From Roseiarcus sp963748545 (GTDB lineage Bacteria; Pseudomonadota; Alphaproteobacteria; Rhizobiales; Beijerinckiaceae), in assembly GCA_963748545.1 (NCBI GenBank), contig CAVVJO010000016.1, positions 1 to 64,000 on the forward strand: a DNA stretch of 64,000 nucleotides, given 5' to 3'. The first letter of the stretch is position 1; each line of letters starts with the position of its first letter. The notes under the pieces are model-generated. The model made no database searches. It was not told the origin of the DNA and was given only the letters and a program-made list of their open reading frames with translations. This document shows positions 32,348-41,194 of this stretch, one piece after another. Both the position numbers and the translations under genes were made by a program.

Positions 32348-35078
32348 CTAAAGCGTCGTCAGCACGGCGAAAGGTAAAGGTTTGAGCCAATCGCCGAGCG
32401 GTCCGGCGGACTCGAGCCGTCTGCCGCGGAACAGGTCCAGCCAGTCGCCGTCGGGCAAGCGCGTCTCTGCTCGCCATTCCGGCTTCGCCTCACGCAGCGC
32501 CGGAAAACGCGCGATCAAAACCGCCACGCGCCGGCCGCCGTAAGACCGGACGAAGCCCGTCGCCCACTGCGCCTCCTCGCCCTCGATCTCGAGGGGTTGA
32601 TAGTCGGCGTGGGCGAAGAACTCAGCATGCTCGCGCCGAAATGCCAGCAACAGCGCAATCGTCGCAACCTTCACGCGTCCATCAGGCCAGGCGCGCAACA
32701 ACTTTTCGAAGAGTTCGCTGCGCCCCTCGAGCGCGGCGAGACGCCGTGCCATCTCGGTCATCGCCTCTTCGCGCCAGCAATAATCGACGGTACGGCGATT
32801 GTCGGGGTCGACCAGGCTCAGATCCCACGCCTCGCAACCTTGATATATATCCGGCACGCCGGGCGCTGTGAGTTTCAGAACGGTCTGCACGAGACTGTTG
32901 TCGACGCCAAAGCGCGCCACCCGCTTCACAAACGGGAGGAAAGTCGCGAGAAAGCTCGCGCCCTCGGGGCTCAGGGCTGCTCGGGCGAAGGCGCGCACGC
33001 CTTGCTCGTATTCTGCGTCCGGCGCCGTCCAAGTCGAATGGCGCTTCGACTCCCGCAGCGATTTCTCCAGCGCGGCTTCCATCCGAGCCTGATAGGCCTC
33101 GCGCGCATCCGGGCTCAATCCGTCCAGCATGTCCATCGGCCAGGAGCCGACCAGCATCTGGTAGATCATATACTCATCGTTGCGGTCGGGAGGCGCCCGG
33201 CCCTCGATGTCGCCCAGGCGAGCACGCAGAAGCCGGCTCCAGGATGTGACCTGACGGCGCCATTCGTCGGGACATTCCGACAGGACGGCGAGCCGTGCTC
33301 TTGCATCCTCGCCGCGCTTTGTGTCGTGCGTCGCCGTCGCCAGCATCGCGTGCGGCCAGCGCTCCGCTCGATGGGCATTGGCCTTGTGAAAGAGCGAGGG
33401 TGTGACCCCGAAGCGGTCCGGCGCGCCTCCGACTTCATTCAGCGCGAGGAAACGATTGTAGCGATAGAACGCGGTATCTTCGACGCCCTTCGCCATCACG
33501 GGTCCGGAGAACTGTTGAAGCTTCATCGCAAAGCGCTGCGCCGCGGTCTTGCCGATCTCATGCGGAAGGGCGCCTCCCGTCCCAGCCGACAGGACGGACT
33601 CCAGAAAATCGAAGGCGGAATAGTGCACGTCCGGGTCGAACCGACGTGCGCGCGCAACCGCCCAGGCTAGATCGCGCCGATCCGCGTCAGACGCCGAACC
33701 CGCGAGATCGACGTAAGTGCGATAGACCGGGAAGCTCGCAACCACCTGCTTGATCGCTCGCTGGAGGATTGCGCGGGTGAGATCCGCCGTCATGGGGCTC
33801 TGGCGGGCGAGGCGAGCGGCGGCGCGGCCAAGCGCATTCAGCTCGCTCGCCATTTCGTTGTCCATAATCCGCAGCTTGCAGACGCGAGCGATTTCCTCGA
33901 ACTGGTCGCTCACGCCAGCAAAGGCAGAGTAGGTTTCGGCGAAATCCGCCCTCGGCGGAGGGATCAACGAGCAAACCCAGCGACCAATTGAGGTAGTCGT
34001 AGCCGGTCGTGCCCTCCACGGGCCAATCCGCGCGCAGGTGTTCGTGCGCGGCGAGGATCTTCTCGACAACGAGATAGAAGGGCTTGCCCACGACCTGGCG
34101 CAGCGCCTCGAGGTAGCCCTTCGGGTCAAACAGACCGTCGATATGGTCGATTCTCAGTCCGTCGATTTCGCCCGTCCCTAGCATGCGAAACACGCGCGCA
34201 TGCGCATGCTCGAAGACCGGCGCGAGTTCCATGCGCAGGCCTGCGAGATCGTTGATGTTGAAGAAGCGCCGGTAGTTGATCTCGTCCTCGGCTACCCGAT
34301 GAAAGGCGACTCGCCAGAACTGCGCGCGGATCAGAGCGTCCAGTTCCCGCCAATCACCGTTGATCGCGGACAGGCGGGCCTCGATCGCGTCGCGCGCGCC
34401 TTGATCAGACCGCGCTATCGCCGCCAGTTCCGTCTTGAGCTGGATCGCCCGCGCGGCCATCTCGGGACGCCATTGCGTCAGGTCGAGGAATTGGTCCGAA
34501 ATGAGGTCAAGCGCCTCGAATTCGTGCCCGAGAACGAGGGGATAGCTCAGCGGACAGATGGGCAGCTTATGCTCGTCATACGCCCAAACGGCGAAAGCCC
34601 CGTCGTCGAACTTGAGAGCGAGTTTTCCGCTTCTGAGGGCTTCGCCGTATTGCTCGCCGAGCACCGGCGCGAGGAGCTTCGCCTGACCCGTCCCTTCATG
34701 CGCCGACCAATCGATATCGAACCATCCGGAGTAACGAGACTCAGGACCCCACTCAAGCACATCAAGCCAGAGCGGATTGTCGGCGCCGCCGACGCCCATA
34801 TGGTTGGGAACGAAATCGAGGATGCGCCCGAGGCCCTCGCGCCGGAGCGCCTCAATCATCGAAGCGAACTCCGCCTCCGTCCCGAGTTCCGGATTCAGTT
34901 CCGCGTGATCGGTGATGTCGTAGCCGTGCGCGCTGCCGGGGCGCGCTTTGAAGAACGGCGAAAGATAGACATGGCTCACGCCGAGGCTTGAGAGATAGGG
35001 CGCGATCGCTTCGACTTGCTTGAAGCCGAAGCCTGCGCGCAATTGCAGCCGATAGGTCGCGCGAGGAACGCTCGTCAC
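32348..35078 (-). CDS. treY: Maltooligosyltrehalose synthase TreY (one frameshift)
   Basis: About 910 aa. TreY isomerises the reducing-end alpha-1,4 bond of maltodextrin to alpha,alpha-1,1. The barrel starts RATYRLQLRAGFGF; catalytic Asp is in GLRIDHIDGL and Glu in YLVVEKIL. TATHDTKRGEDARARL and YQGCEAWDLSLVDPDNRR are TreY hallmarks. A one-base shift near 33950 separates VDPSAE from ADFAETYSAFAG; both sides are well conserved. ATG 35078 overlaps the treZ stop as ATGA. Confidence 0.95.
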
Positions 35079-36829
35079 GACTCCACGCTCCAGCGCACGC
35101 TCCAGGGCCCGAACTCCTCGTCCGCCTCGCCAAATCGCCAGAAGGCGCTCTTAGTCTCGGGAAAGGCAATCCGGGCGTCGGACAGGTTGGCGTCGAGGAT
35201 GAGGCGCCGGGGTCCGGCGCGCCAGAAGACGGTCACGGCCTGGTCGCCGCGGATGGTCGCCTCGCCGCCGCGCTCGATGGCGGGGAGAAGCGGGCGAATG
35301 TACTCCCGCCTCGCCGCCAGCGCGTCGCGGTAGAAGGCCAGGGAATTGGCGTCGATGCAGCCCCAGTCCAGCTTGGCCGAACGAAACGTCGCTTCCGCGA
35401 TGGGGTCGGGGATCTTGGCGCGGCTGCCGAAACCCAACGACTTCCCGAACTCGATTGCGCGTCCCTTGCGAATGGAAGCGGCAAGCTCCCCCTCAAAGTC
35501 GCAGAAAAACGGAAACGGCTCGGTTGCGCTCCACTCCTCGCCCATGAACAGCATCGGAGTTTGCGGCAGCAGCAGATAGACGCTGGCCAGCGCCCGGAAC
35601 GTCGCCTCGGAGCAAAGCGTGTTCAGACGCTCGCCGAGGGCTCGGTTGCCGACCTGATCATGGTTCTGGATGAAGGAGACGAAAGCGTCCGGCGGCAAGT
35701 GGCCGCTCGCCGCGCCGCGGGGCTTGTTCCGGAACGCCATGACCTCGCCCTGGAAGGCGAAGCCCTCAGCCAGCGCGCGGCCGAGAAAGGCCGTCTCCCC
35801 GAAATCCCCGTAGTAGCCGCCCTGCTCTCCGGTCCCCGCGACGTGCAAAACATGGTGAATGTCGTCGTTCCATTGGGCGGTGTAGAGGACCGGCTTGCCG
35901 CCCTCTCTCACGAGCCGCTGCGGTTCGTTATCCCCATTCTCAACCATGAGGTGCACCCGCCGCGAGAACCGGTTTCGGACACGGGTTGCGAGCTCCTCGA
36001 GGATGTCCGGCTTGCTGTCGTCCTTGATTGTGTCGACCGCGTCGAGCCGGAGCCCATCGAGATGAAAGGTCTCGATCCAGTATAGCGCATTTTCGACAAC
36101 GAAAGCTCGCACCGGGCCGGCGTTGGCGTCATCGTAGTTGATGGCGTCGCCCCAGGGCGTCTGGTGGTGTTTGGTGAAGAAATCGGGCGCGTAGAGCGAC
36201 ACATAATTGCCCTCCGGTCCGAAATGATTGTAGACGACGTCGAGAAACACGGCGATGCCGTGAGCGTGCGCGGCCTCGACAAACGCCTTGAAATCTTCCG
36301 GCCGACCGTAGGTCGCATCCGGAGCATAAAAATAGACGCCGTCGTAGCCCCAGCCCCAGCGTCCGCGGAAATCGGCGACGGGCATGATCTCGACCGCGGT
36401 CACGCCAAGGTCCGCCAAGTGCGCCAGCTTCTCCGCCGCGGCTCTGAACGTGCCTTCGGGCGTGAAGGCGCCGACATGGATTTCATAGAGGACGATGTCC
36501 GCCCAGTCTCGGCCTGACCACTCCGCGCGCCATGAATACGCCGCGTGATCGACGACTTCGCTGGCCCCATGAACGTCTTCCGGCTGAAAACGGGACGCGG
36601 GGTCGGGGACACGTCTTCCGTCGGCAAGCTTAAACCAATAGCGCTCGCCGGCCCCGGCGCCCGCGACGAACGCCTCGAAGAACCCGTCTCCGCGCGGGGT
36701 CATCTGGATATCGACGTCCCGGCTTTCGAGTATCAGCCCGACCCGTTCTTGCGCCGGGGCCCAGAGTTGGAACCTGATTCCGCGGGACTTCAGCGCCGGC
36801 CCGTGCGTCCATCTCAAAGTATTGCTCAT
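35075..36829 (-). CDS. treZ: Maltooligosyltrehalose trehalohydrolase TreZ
   Basis: 584 aa, GH13 family. It releases trehalose from the product of TreY. An N-terminal beta domain (IRFQLWAPAQERVGLILESR) precedes VVYNHFGPEGNY, nucleophile Asp in DGLRLDAVDT, Glu in MVENGDNEP, and FIQNHDQVGNRA. ATG 36829 is preferred to a longer frame, which has no family match. It is first in the treZ-treY operon, about 130 bases downstream of an EcfG-type promoter. The frame is intact. Confidence 0.95.
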   Translation of the reverse strand: MSNTLRWTHGPALKSRGIRFQLWAPAQERVGLILESRDVDIQMTPRGDGFFEAFVAGAGAGERYWFKLADGRRVPDPASRFQPEDVHGASEVVDHAAYSWRAEWSGRDWADIVLYEIHVGAFTPEGTFRAAAEKLAHLADLGVTAVEIMPVADFRGRWGWGYDGVYFYAPDATYGRPEDFKAFVEAAHAHGIAVFLDVVYNHFGPEGNYVSLYAPDFFTKHHQTPWGDAINYDDANAGPVRAFVVENALYWIETFHLDGLRLDAVDTIKDDSKPDILEELATRVRNRFSRRVHLMVENGDNEPQRLVREGGKPVLYTAQWNDDIHHVLHVAGTGEQGGYYGDFGETAFLGRALAEGFAFQGEVMAFRNKPRGAASGHLPPDAFVSFIQNHDQVGNRALGERLNTLCSEATFRALASVYLLLPQTPMLFMGEEWSATEPFPFFCDFEGELAASIRKGRAIEFGKSLGFGSRAKIPDPIAEATFRSAKLDWGCIDANSLAFYRDALAARREYIRPLLPAIERGGEATIRGDQAVTVFWRAGPRRLILDANLSDARIAFPETKSAFWRFGEADEEFGPWSVRWSVES

Positions 36830-37120
36830 TGCGCCCGCTCTTTTCGCTAATGATTTTGGATATTGCACGCCCTCAAGCGGATGCGCCCATCTGGGGCGCG
36901 TGTGCATTTGTCGCTTTGGACAATTTATTATCCCGCCCGCATACGGGTTCCCGCCCGCTGAACGCGTTGAGGCACAAATTCGTTCCTGACCTCCGGTCGC
37001 TCGACAAAGGCGCGAAGACGCGCGAGGCCATGGCCATGCGGGCGAAGCCGCTCAACGCCGCCAGGATCGGAAACCGGAAAACGCCGCTCGAGAATCTCGC
37101 CCAGAGGCGAGCGCGTCTGC
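36830..37120. other. Intergenic region upstream of treZ
   Basis: These 291 bases contain the treZ promoter region, including the EcfG-type site at 36961-36986. No gene could be supported; the plus-strand open frame here is Arg-rich, without a ribosome-binding site or family likeness. Confidence 0.5.
36961..36986 (-). promoter_or_regulatory. EcfG-type promoter of treZ-treY
   Basis: On the minus strand, GGAAC (36986-36982), 17 bases, then CGTTCA (from 36964). Exact match to GGAAC-N17-CGTT. Confidence 0.7.
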
Positions 37121-37564
37121 TCAGTCGTTAGGGCCGAGCTTGTTCAAATCGTCGCCGATGAGCGTCGACCTCAAAATGCCGTGCCAGGTCTGCTTGACCT
37201 CCGCTGGGGACAATTCGCTGTTGTCGTCGCGGAGCTTGAAGACGAGATCATAGGGGTTGGTGATGTGCCGGGTCGTCGAGGTCCAGCCGAGGATCGTGAA
37301 GGCGGTCAAAGCCGGGTCGATCGCCGCAGGAACCGTGTCGACCTGGATGTTCGACGATCTCTTGGTGCCATCGCGAACCGCAGCGACCGCCGCACCCAGC
37401 CGGTCGGCGTCACCCTGAAGCGTAAAGCTCACAACGTCGTTGGGCTCGTTCTTCGCGGCGCCCGCAAGGTTGTACGCGATCGCCTGCTTCATGATCATCG
37501 CCCGAAATCCGACCCCCTGGTCGTTACCGGCGACGGTTCCGGAAACCGCTTGCTTCTGTGGCAT
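37121..37564 (-). CDS. Acylphosphatase-like protein with C-terminal extension
   Basis: 147 aa. Residues 8-75 align with the acylphosphatase fold: the phosphate loop QGVGFR (catalytic Arg) and the later conserved Asn in AAKNEPNDVV, with FTLQGDADRL as the third strand. Two extra residues lie before QGVGFR. The last 70 residues are an added domain absent from ordinary 90-aa acylphosphatases. The start is ATG 37564; the upstream signal is weak. Enzyme activity on acyl phosphates is plausible but not certain. Confidence 0.75.
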   Translation of the reverse strand: MPQKQAVSGTVAGNDQGVGFRAMIMKQAIAYNLAGAAKNEPNDVVSFTLQGDADRLGAAVAAVRDGTKRSSNIQVDTVPAAIDPALTAFTILGWTSTTRHITNPYDLVFKLRDDNSELSPAEVKQTWHGILRSTLIGDDLNKLGPND

Positions 37565-37650
37565 GTCCTCGCTCCTTGCGACTTGCCAAGGCGCCCCTCA
37601 CCGGCGCGTATCGATACCATCGCCGCTCGCGGGGTCAAAGCGCCCGCACG

Positions 37651-38451
37651 TTAGGGCGCGGAACTGCCGGACGATGGCTTGATGCGATCCTCAGCGCCGT
37701 CCAACGCCCGGTCGAGCGCGCTCGACAGCTTCGCGTAGCCCGCGGCGTTGAGATGCAGCGTATCAACGCGAAAGCCGTCCGGGGTTTGCCGATCTCCAGC
37801 GCCAAGCGCGGCGGAGAAGTCGACCAGGTCAACGCCGGACCCCTCGCCGTCGCGCCGCAAGCGCGCGTTCACCTCCGCAAACGAGTCCCGCAGGGATTCC
37901 CGCCAAACCGGCAGCCGCCAAAGGTCCGGACGGGATGGAGGCGGCAGCGTTGCCAGCAGGACGACGATCCCACGCTCGACCGCGCGCCGTGAGAGGCGTT
38001 CGAGCGTTTCAACGGTTCGGTCGATGACGGCCCGTCGCGCCGGGGGCGCGAGGAAATCCGCGGCGACGAGGTCATTGGCTCCCGCGGTGATTACGATCAC
38101 GTCGGGGTCGAGGGCCAGCGCGTCGACATCGAAGCGCTGGGCGACCTGGCCGACCGTCTCCCCGCCGACGCCGCGATTTACGAATTGCCGGCGGCCCCCC
38201 AGTTGCTCGACCGGCCAGCGCGCGATGTTCGAATCTCCGATCATGACCACCCGCTCTCGGCCTCCTTTCGGCGGCAGCGCCGCGTTTTCCTGCGAGAACG
38301 ATCGCCGCGGAGGCGCGGTCAGAGCGGCGATTTTTCGTTCGATCCATTCGTGGCGAGCGGCCGCGCCCGCAATCACCGCCAGGACGATCAGTCCGACGCA
38401 GGCCGTGGCAAGGAGAGCGGTCAAGTTCATGCTTCGCGCCGATGCAGTCAT
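37651..38451 (-). CDS. SGNH/GDSL-family hydrolase, membrane-anchored or exported
   Basis: 266 aa. An N-terminal hydrophobic helix (LLATACVGLIVLAVIAGAA) acts as anchor or signal. The SGNH blocks are all present: VMIGDSNIA (Ser), GVGGETVG (Gly), TAGANDL (Asn) and DTLHLNAAGY (Asp/His). Substrate may be an acyl or carbohydrate ester. It is divergent from the hexapeptide acyltransferase, and its first codons lie within a direct repeat shared by both upstream regions. Confidence 0.85.
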   Translation of the reverse strand: MTASARSMNLTALLATACVGLIVLAVIAGAAARHEWIERKIAALTAPPRRSFSQENAALPPKGGRERVVMIGDSNIARWPVEQLGGRRQFVNRGVGGETVGQVAQRFDVDALALDPDVIVITAGANDLVAADFLAPPARRAVIDRTVETLERLSRRAVERGIVVLLATLPPPSRPDLWRLPVWRESLRDSFAEVNARLRRDGEGSGVDLVDFSAALGAGDRQTPDGFRVDTLHLNAAGYAKLSSALDRALDGAEDRIKPSSGSSAP

Positions 38452-38508
38452 ATGTGAATAAGTCGACTTCTATGGTTCGACGCCAGATTAGGCTTGTCCG
38501 GTTATGAC
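38439..38508 (+). repeat. Imperfect direct repeat, copy 1
   Basis: About 70 bases that match 38602-38674: both read GCCGATGCAG-CATATGTGAA, then a variable spacer, then GGTTCGACG-CAGATTAGGC and an ATGAC. Copy 1 overlaps the start of the SGNH hydrolase gene. Confidence 0.7.
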
Positions 38509-38601
38509 TTCCCAGCCCCCATCGGTAAGCTCCAACCGGCCGTCAAGGCCTTCGGACGCTGCCTTGACTTCAACACTGAGCGAGCCGTAAAGACCTCAGG
38601 A

Positions 38602-38674
38602 GCCGATGCAGACATATGTGAACAGAACCAACGAATAGGGTTCGACGTCAGATTAGGCCTTTCCGTGAGCATGA
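38602..38674 (+). repeat. Imperfect direct repeat, copy 2
   Basis: Second copy of the repeat at 38439-38508; it ends at the start codon of the acyltransferase gene (38671). It may carry its promoter or leader. Confidence 0.7.
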
Positions 38675-39243
38675 CGCAGGCAAATACGAAATCGGCCCCG
38701 GCGCGCCGAGGCCTGGCTCGAAAAGTATTCATCAAGGTCCGGGCGACCGTCGTCCGCGCCCAGATGGCTTTTTACCGCCGGGTCCTGGGCATGGATCTCG
38801 GCGAGAACGTGTTCATCTCAATGCGAGCGAAGATGGACTTCACGAATCCGCGCGGCATTCACATCGGGGAAGGCACCTATGTCGCCTTCAATTCGATCAT
38901 ATTCGCTCACGATATGTCTCGCCTTCTGCATACGGACACCTACGTCGGCAAGTCCTGTTTCATCGGTGCGCAGGCGATCATCATGCCGGGTGTGCGGGTT
39001 GGGGACCATTGTATCGTCGGAAGCGGCGCGGTCGTCACTCGTGACGTTCCCTCCGGCTCGATCGTCGCCGGGAACCCGGCAAGGATCATCCGATCGGGAA
39101 TCAAGACGGTGAAATGGGGCATTCTAGCCGACATCCACGCGCGCAGGATCGCTGAGGAGCGCGGCGAGGTCGCCGCGCCCGTCGACGTCAGTCCGCCGCC
39201 GCCCTCGCATCCGCCCGCATCGCCCCAGCCATCCTCCGGATGA
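38671..39243 (+). CDS. Hexapeptide-repeat (left-handed beta-helix) acyltransferase
   Basis: 190 aa. Imperfect hexapeptide turns are visible (IHIGEGTYVAFNSIIF, VGKSCFIGAQAIIMPGVRVG, CIVGSGAVVTRDVPSGSIVA) with AGNPARII closing the helix, as in LacA/CysE/WbbJ-like sugar O-acetyltransferases. The catalytic His may be the one in FAHDMS. A Pro-rich tail runs 56 bases into the convergent alpha/beta hydrolase. Probably adds acetyl groups to a surface sugar, which the adjacent SGNH hydrolase could remove; this is inference. Confidence 0.85.
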   Translation: MTQANTKSAPARRGLARKVFIKVRATVVRAQMAFYRRVLGMDLGENVFISMRAKMDFTNPRGIHIGEGTYVAFNSIIFAHDMSRLLHTDTYVGKSCFIGAQAIIMPGVRVGDHCIVGSGAVVTRDVPSGSIVAGNPARIIRSGIKTVKWGILADIHARRIAEERGEVAAPVDVSPPPPSHPPASPQPSSG

Positions 39244-40162
39244 ACGCCGCGCAAACGTCCGGCTGGGTCACGGGCAGCATGTGGCCGCCATCGACGAGTT
39301 CGAGCTCCAGCGATGGAATCTTTCGCGCCATCGCTTCGCCTTGGGCGCGCCAGTCGAGCACATGGTCATCGCGCCCGTAAAGAATGCCGATGGGAACAGT
39401 CAGCGTGGCGTAGCGCAGCGGCATCGTTTCGATCGCCTCATCCGCAAGACCCGCCGTCAGTTCGGTTGAGGTGACGTAAATGTTCTGCGGCCTCAGGGCG
39501 AGGAGTCCGCCGCCCGCCGAGCCGAAATCCGCTGGCGTGCGCTCCGGCGCGAAAGCCGCCTTGAAGAAGATCGGCCTGGCGAGCAGCGCCGCCGGCGCCG
39601 CCGCAGTCCAGGCATAGAGCCGACGCAGAAGCGGCGAACGGATCACGAGCGAGCGGAATAGCGCCGGGGCCTTGACGACCGGATGCGTCGCTGGCGAGAT
39701 CAGCGCGAGTCCGCCGACGCAGTCCGGATGGTCGAGGGCGATCGCCAGCGCGACCGCGCCTCCGAGCGAATGCCCGACCACCAGCGGCTTGCCGAGCTTC
39801 AGAGCACGGATCGCGCGCGCGAGGATCGCCGCCTGCTCGCGCACGCCCCCCTCCGCCGGCGACGAATAGCCGGAGCCAGGCCGGTCGAAGGCGACGACGT
39901 GGAAGTCGCCGACAAGACGGGGCACGAGGGAATGAGCGAAATGGCCGATCTGGCCGCCGAGCCCATGAATGAGAACCACCGGTTCCCCAGAGCCCCGATC
40001 GAGCACGTGCAGGCGTACGCCGTCGATGTCAAGGAAACCGCCTTGCGGCGGCGCCAACCGCTCGATCCGCCACGCGGCGAGAAGAGCCAGCCCGGCCATC
40101 ACGGCTTCGATCGTCACCACGACCCCCAACGCTTCGACCCAAAAGATCACGGCCGAAGCCAT
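39188..40162 (-). CDS. Alpha/beta hydrolase
   Basis: 324 aa. A membrane helix at the N-terminus (ALGVVVTIEAVMAGLALLAAW) precedes the hydrolase fold: oxyanion HG motif VVLIHGLGGQ, nucleophile Ser in VVGHSLGGAV, Asp in YGRDDHVLD, His in DGGHMLPV. Probably an esterase or lipase on the inner face of the membrane or the periplasmic side. The 3' end overlaps the acyltransferase. The substrate is not evident. Confidence 0.9.
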   Translation of the reverse strand: MASAVIFWVEALGVVVTIEAVMAGLALLAAWRIERLAPPQGGFLDIDGVRLHVLDRGSGEPVVLIHGLGGQIGHFAHSLVPRLVGDFHVVAFDRPGSGYSSPAEGGVREQAAILARAIRALKLGKPLVVGHSLGGAVALAIALDHPDCVGGLALISPATHPVVKAPALFRSLVIRSPLLRRLYAWTAAAPAALLARPIFFKAAFAPERTPADFGSAGGGLLALRPQNIYVTSTELTAGLADEAIETMPLRYATLTVPIGILYGRDDHVLDWRAQGEAMARKIPSLELELVDGGHMLPVTQPDVCAAFIRRMAGAMRADARAAAD

Positions 40163-40334
40163 GGGCTATGCCTCCTTCCGGGACGGCCGCTCCGCGCCGC
40201 ATCCCGACCCCACCCTACCCTGCCGTCTCCGTCACGGCTTGACGCGCCGCAACTTGCGGCGATCCGTCGCCGCCCCGTTCGTTGATCCGGCAATCGGCCT
40301 CCGCTAAGGTTCCGCGAAGCTGGGAGAGAAACGA

Positions 40335-41144
40335 ATGACTTTTGCGAACATTCTCGTCCACGTCGACTCGAAACCGCGGACTGCTGCCCGGCTGGCGCTC
40401 GCCGTCAAGATTGCTGAGCGGGCCGGGGCGCTGCTGACGGGAGTGTTCGCCGAGAAGGCGGCGGCGCATACTGTCGGATCCGTGGCCAGTTGGCCGAGCC
40501 CCAAATATATCGAAGCGCTCGAAATGTCGCGCGCCGCCTTCAAGTCGGCAACCAAGACGCTCGCCGACCGCGTCGGCTTCTTCGACCTCAACCGCGGCAG
40601 CGACGCCGAGATCGGCCGTCGTTTCGTGGATCTGGCGCGCACCTACGATCTCGTCATCCTCGGCCAGGCCCACGACGCCGAGCCGGTGCCCCCAAAGCTC
40701 GCCGAGCAGACGATTCTCGATAGCGGCCGGCCAGTGCTGGTCGTGCCCTATGTCGGAACCTACCCCGATGTCGGAGCGCGTCCGCTGTTTGCGTGGCGAA
40801 GCTCTCGCGGCGCGGCCCGCGCGGTCTCCGACGCCCTGCCGCTCGTCGCCAAGGGTTGCGAGGCGCTCGTGGTCGAGGTCGCTCGCAAGAGCGATCAGCG
40901 CGACGAATTCGCCGACCGTCTGGTGGCGAATCTTGCGAATCATGGCGTCAACGCGCGCTATCAGCACTTCGTTGTCGACGAGGTTGCGGTGATGGACACG
41001 CTGCTCAGCGCCGTTTCCGATCACGCGGCCGACTTGTTGGCGATCGGCGCCTTCGATCAAGGAACGCAGGCGCTCTTCGGCCACGGCGCCGGCACCCGGT
41101 ACATCCTTGCGCATATGACCGCGCCGGTGCTGTTCTCGCACTGA
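40335..41144 (+). CDS. Tandem universal stress protein
   Basis: 269 aa with two UspA folds in tandem. The first starts FANILVHVDSKPRTAARLAL and ends GRPVLVVPY; the second ends GAGTRYILAHMTAPVLFSH. ATP-binding motifs are partly degenerate in the first copy (LGQAHD); the second has GHGAGTRYIL, near the G-2x-G-9x-G(S/T) type. GGGAGAG lies upstream of the ATG. No EcfG-type promoter was found close by. Cytoplasmic. Confidence 0.9.
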   Translation: MTFANILVHVDSKPRTAARLALAVKIAERAGALLTGVFAEKAAAHTVGSVASWPSPKYIEALEMSRAAFKSATKTLADRVGFFDLNRGSDAEIGRRFVDLARTYDLVILGQAHDAEPVPPKLAEQTILDSGRPVLVVPYVGTYPDVGARPLFAWRSSRGAARAVSDALPLVAKGCEALVVEVARKSDQRDEFADRLVANLANHGVNARYQHFVVDEVAVMDTLLSAVSDHAADLLAIGAFDQGTQALFGHGAGTRYILAHMTAPVLFSH

Positions 41145-41194
41145 GCGGTCGCGGACCGCGCCCGGAGGCGTCAGCGACGCTGCTCTACCCCGCC

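Noticed and set aside
36829..37131. A 100-aa plus-strand open frame upstream of treZ
   Set aside because: Arg-rich composition, no ribosome-binding site, no family likeness; typical of an antisense or random frame in GC-rich DNA.
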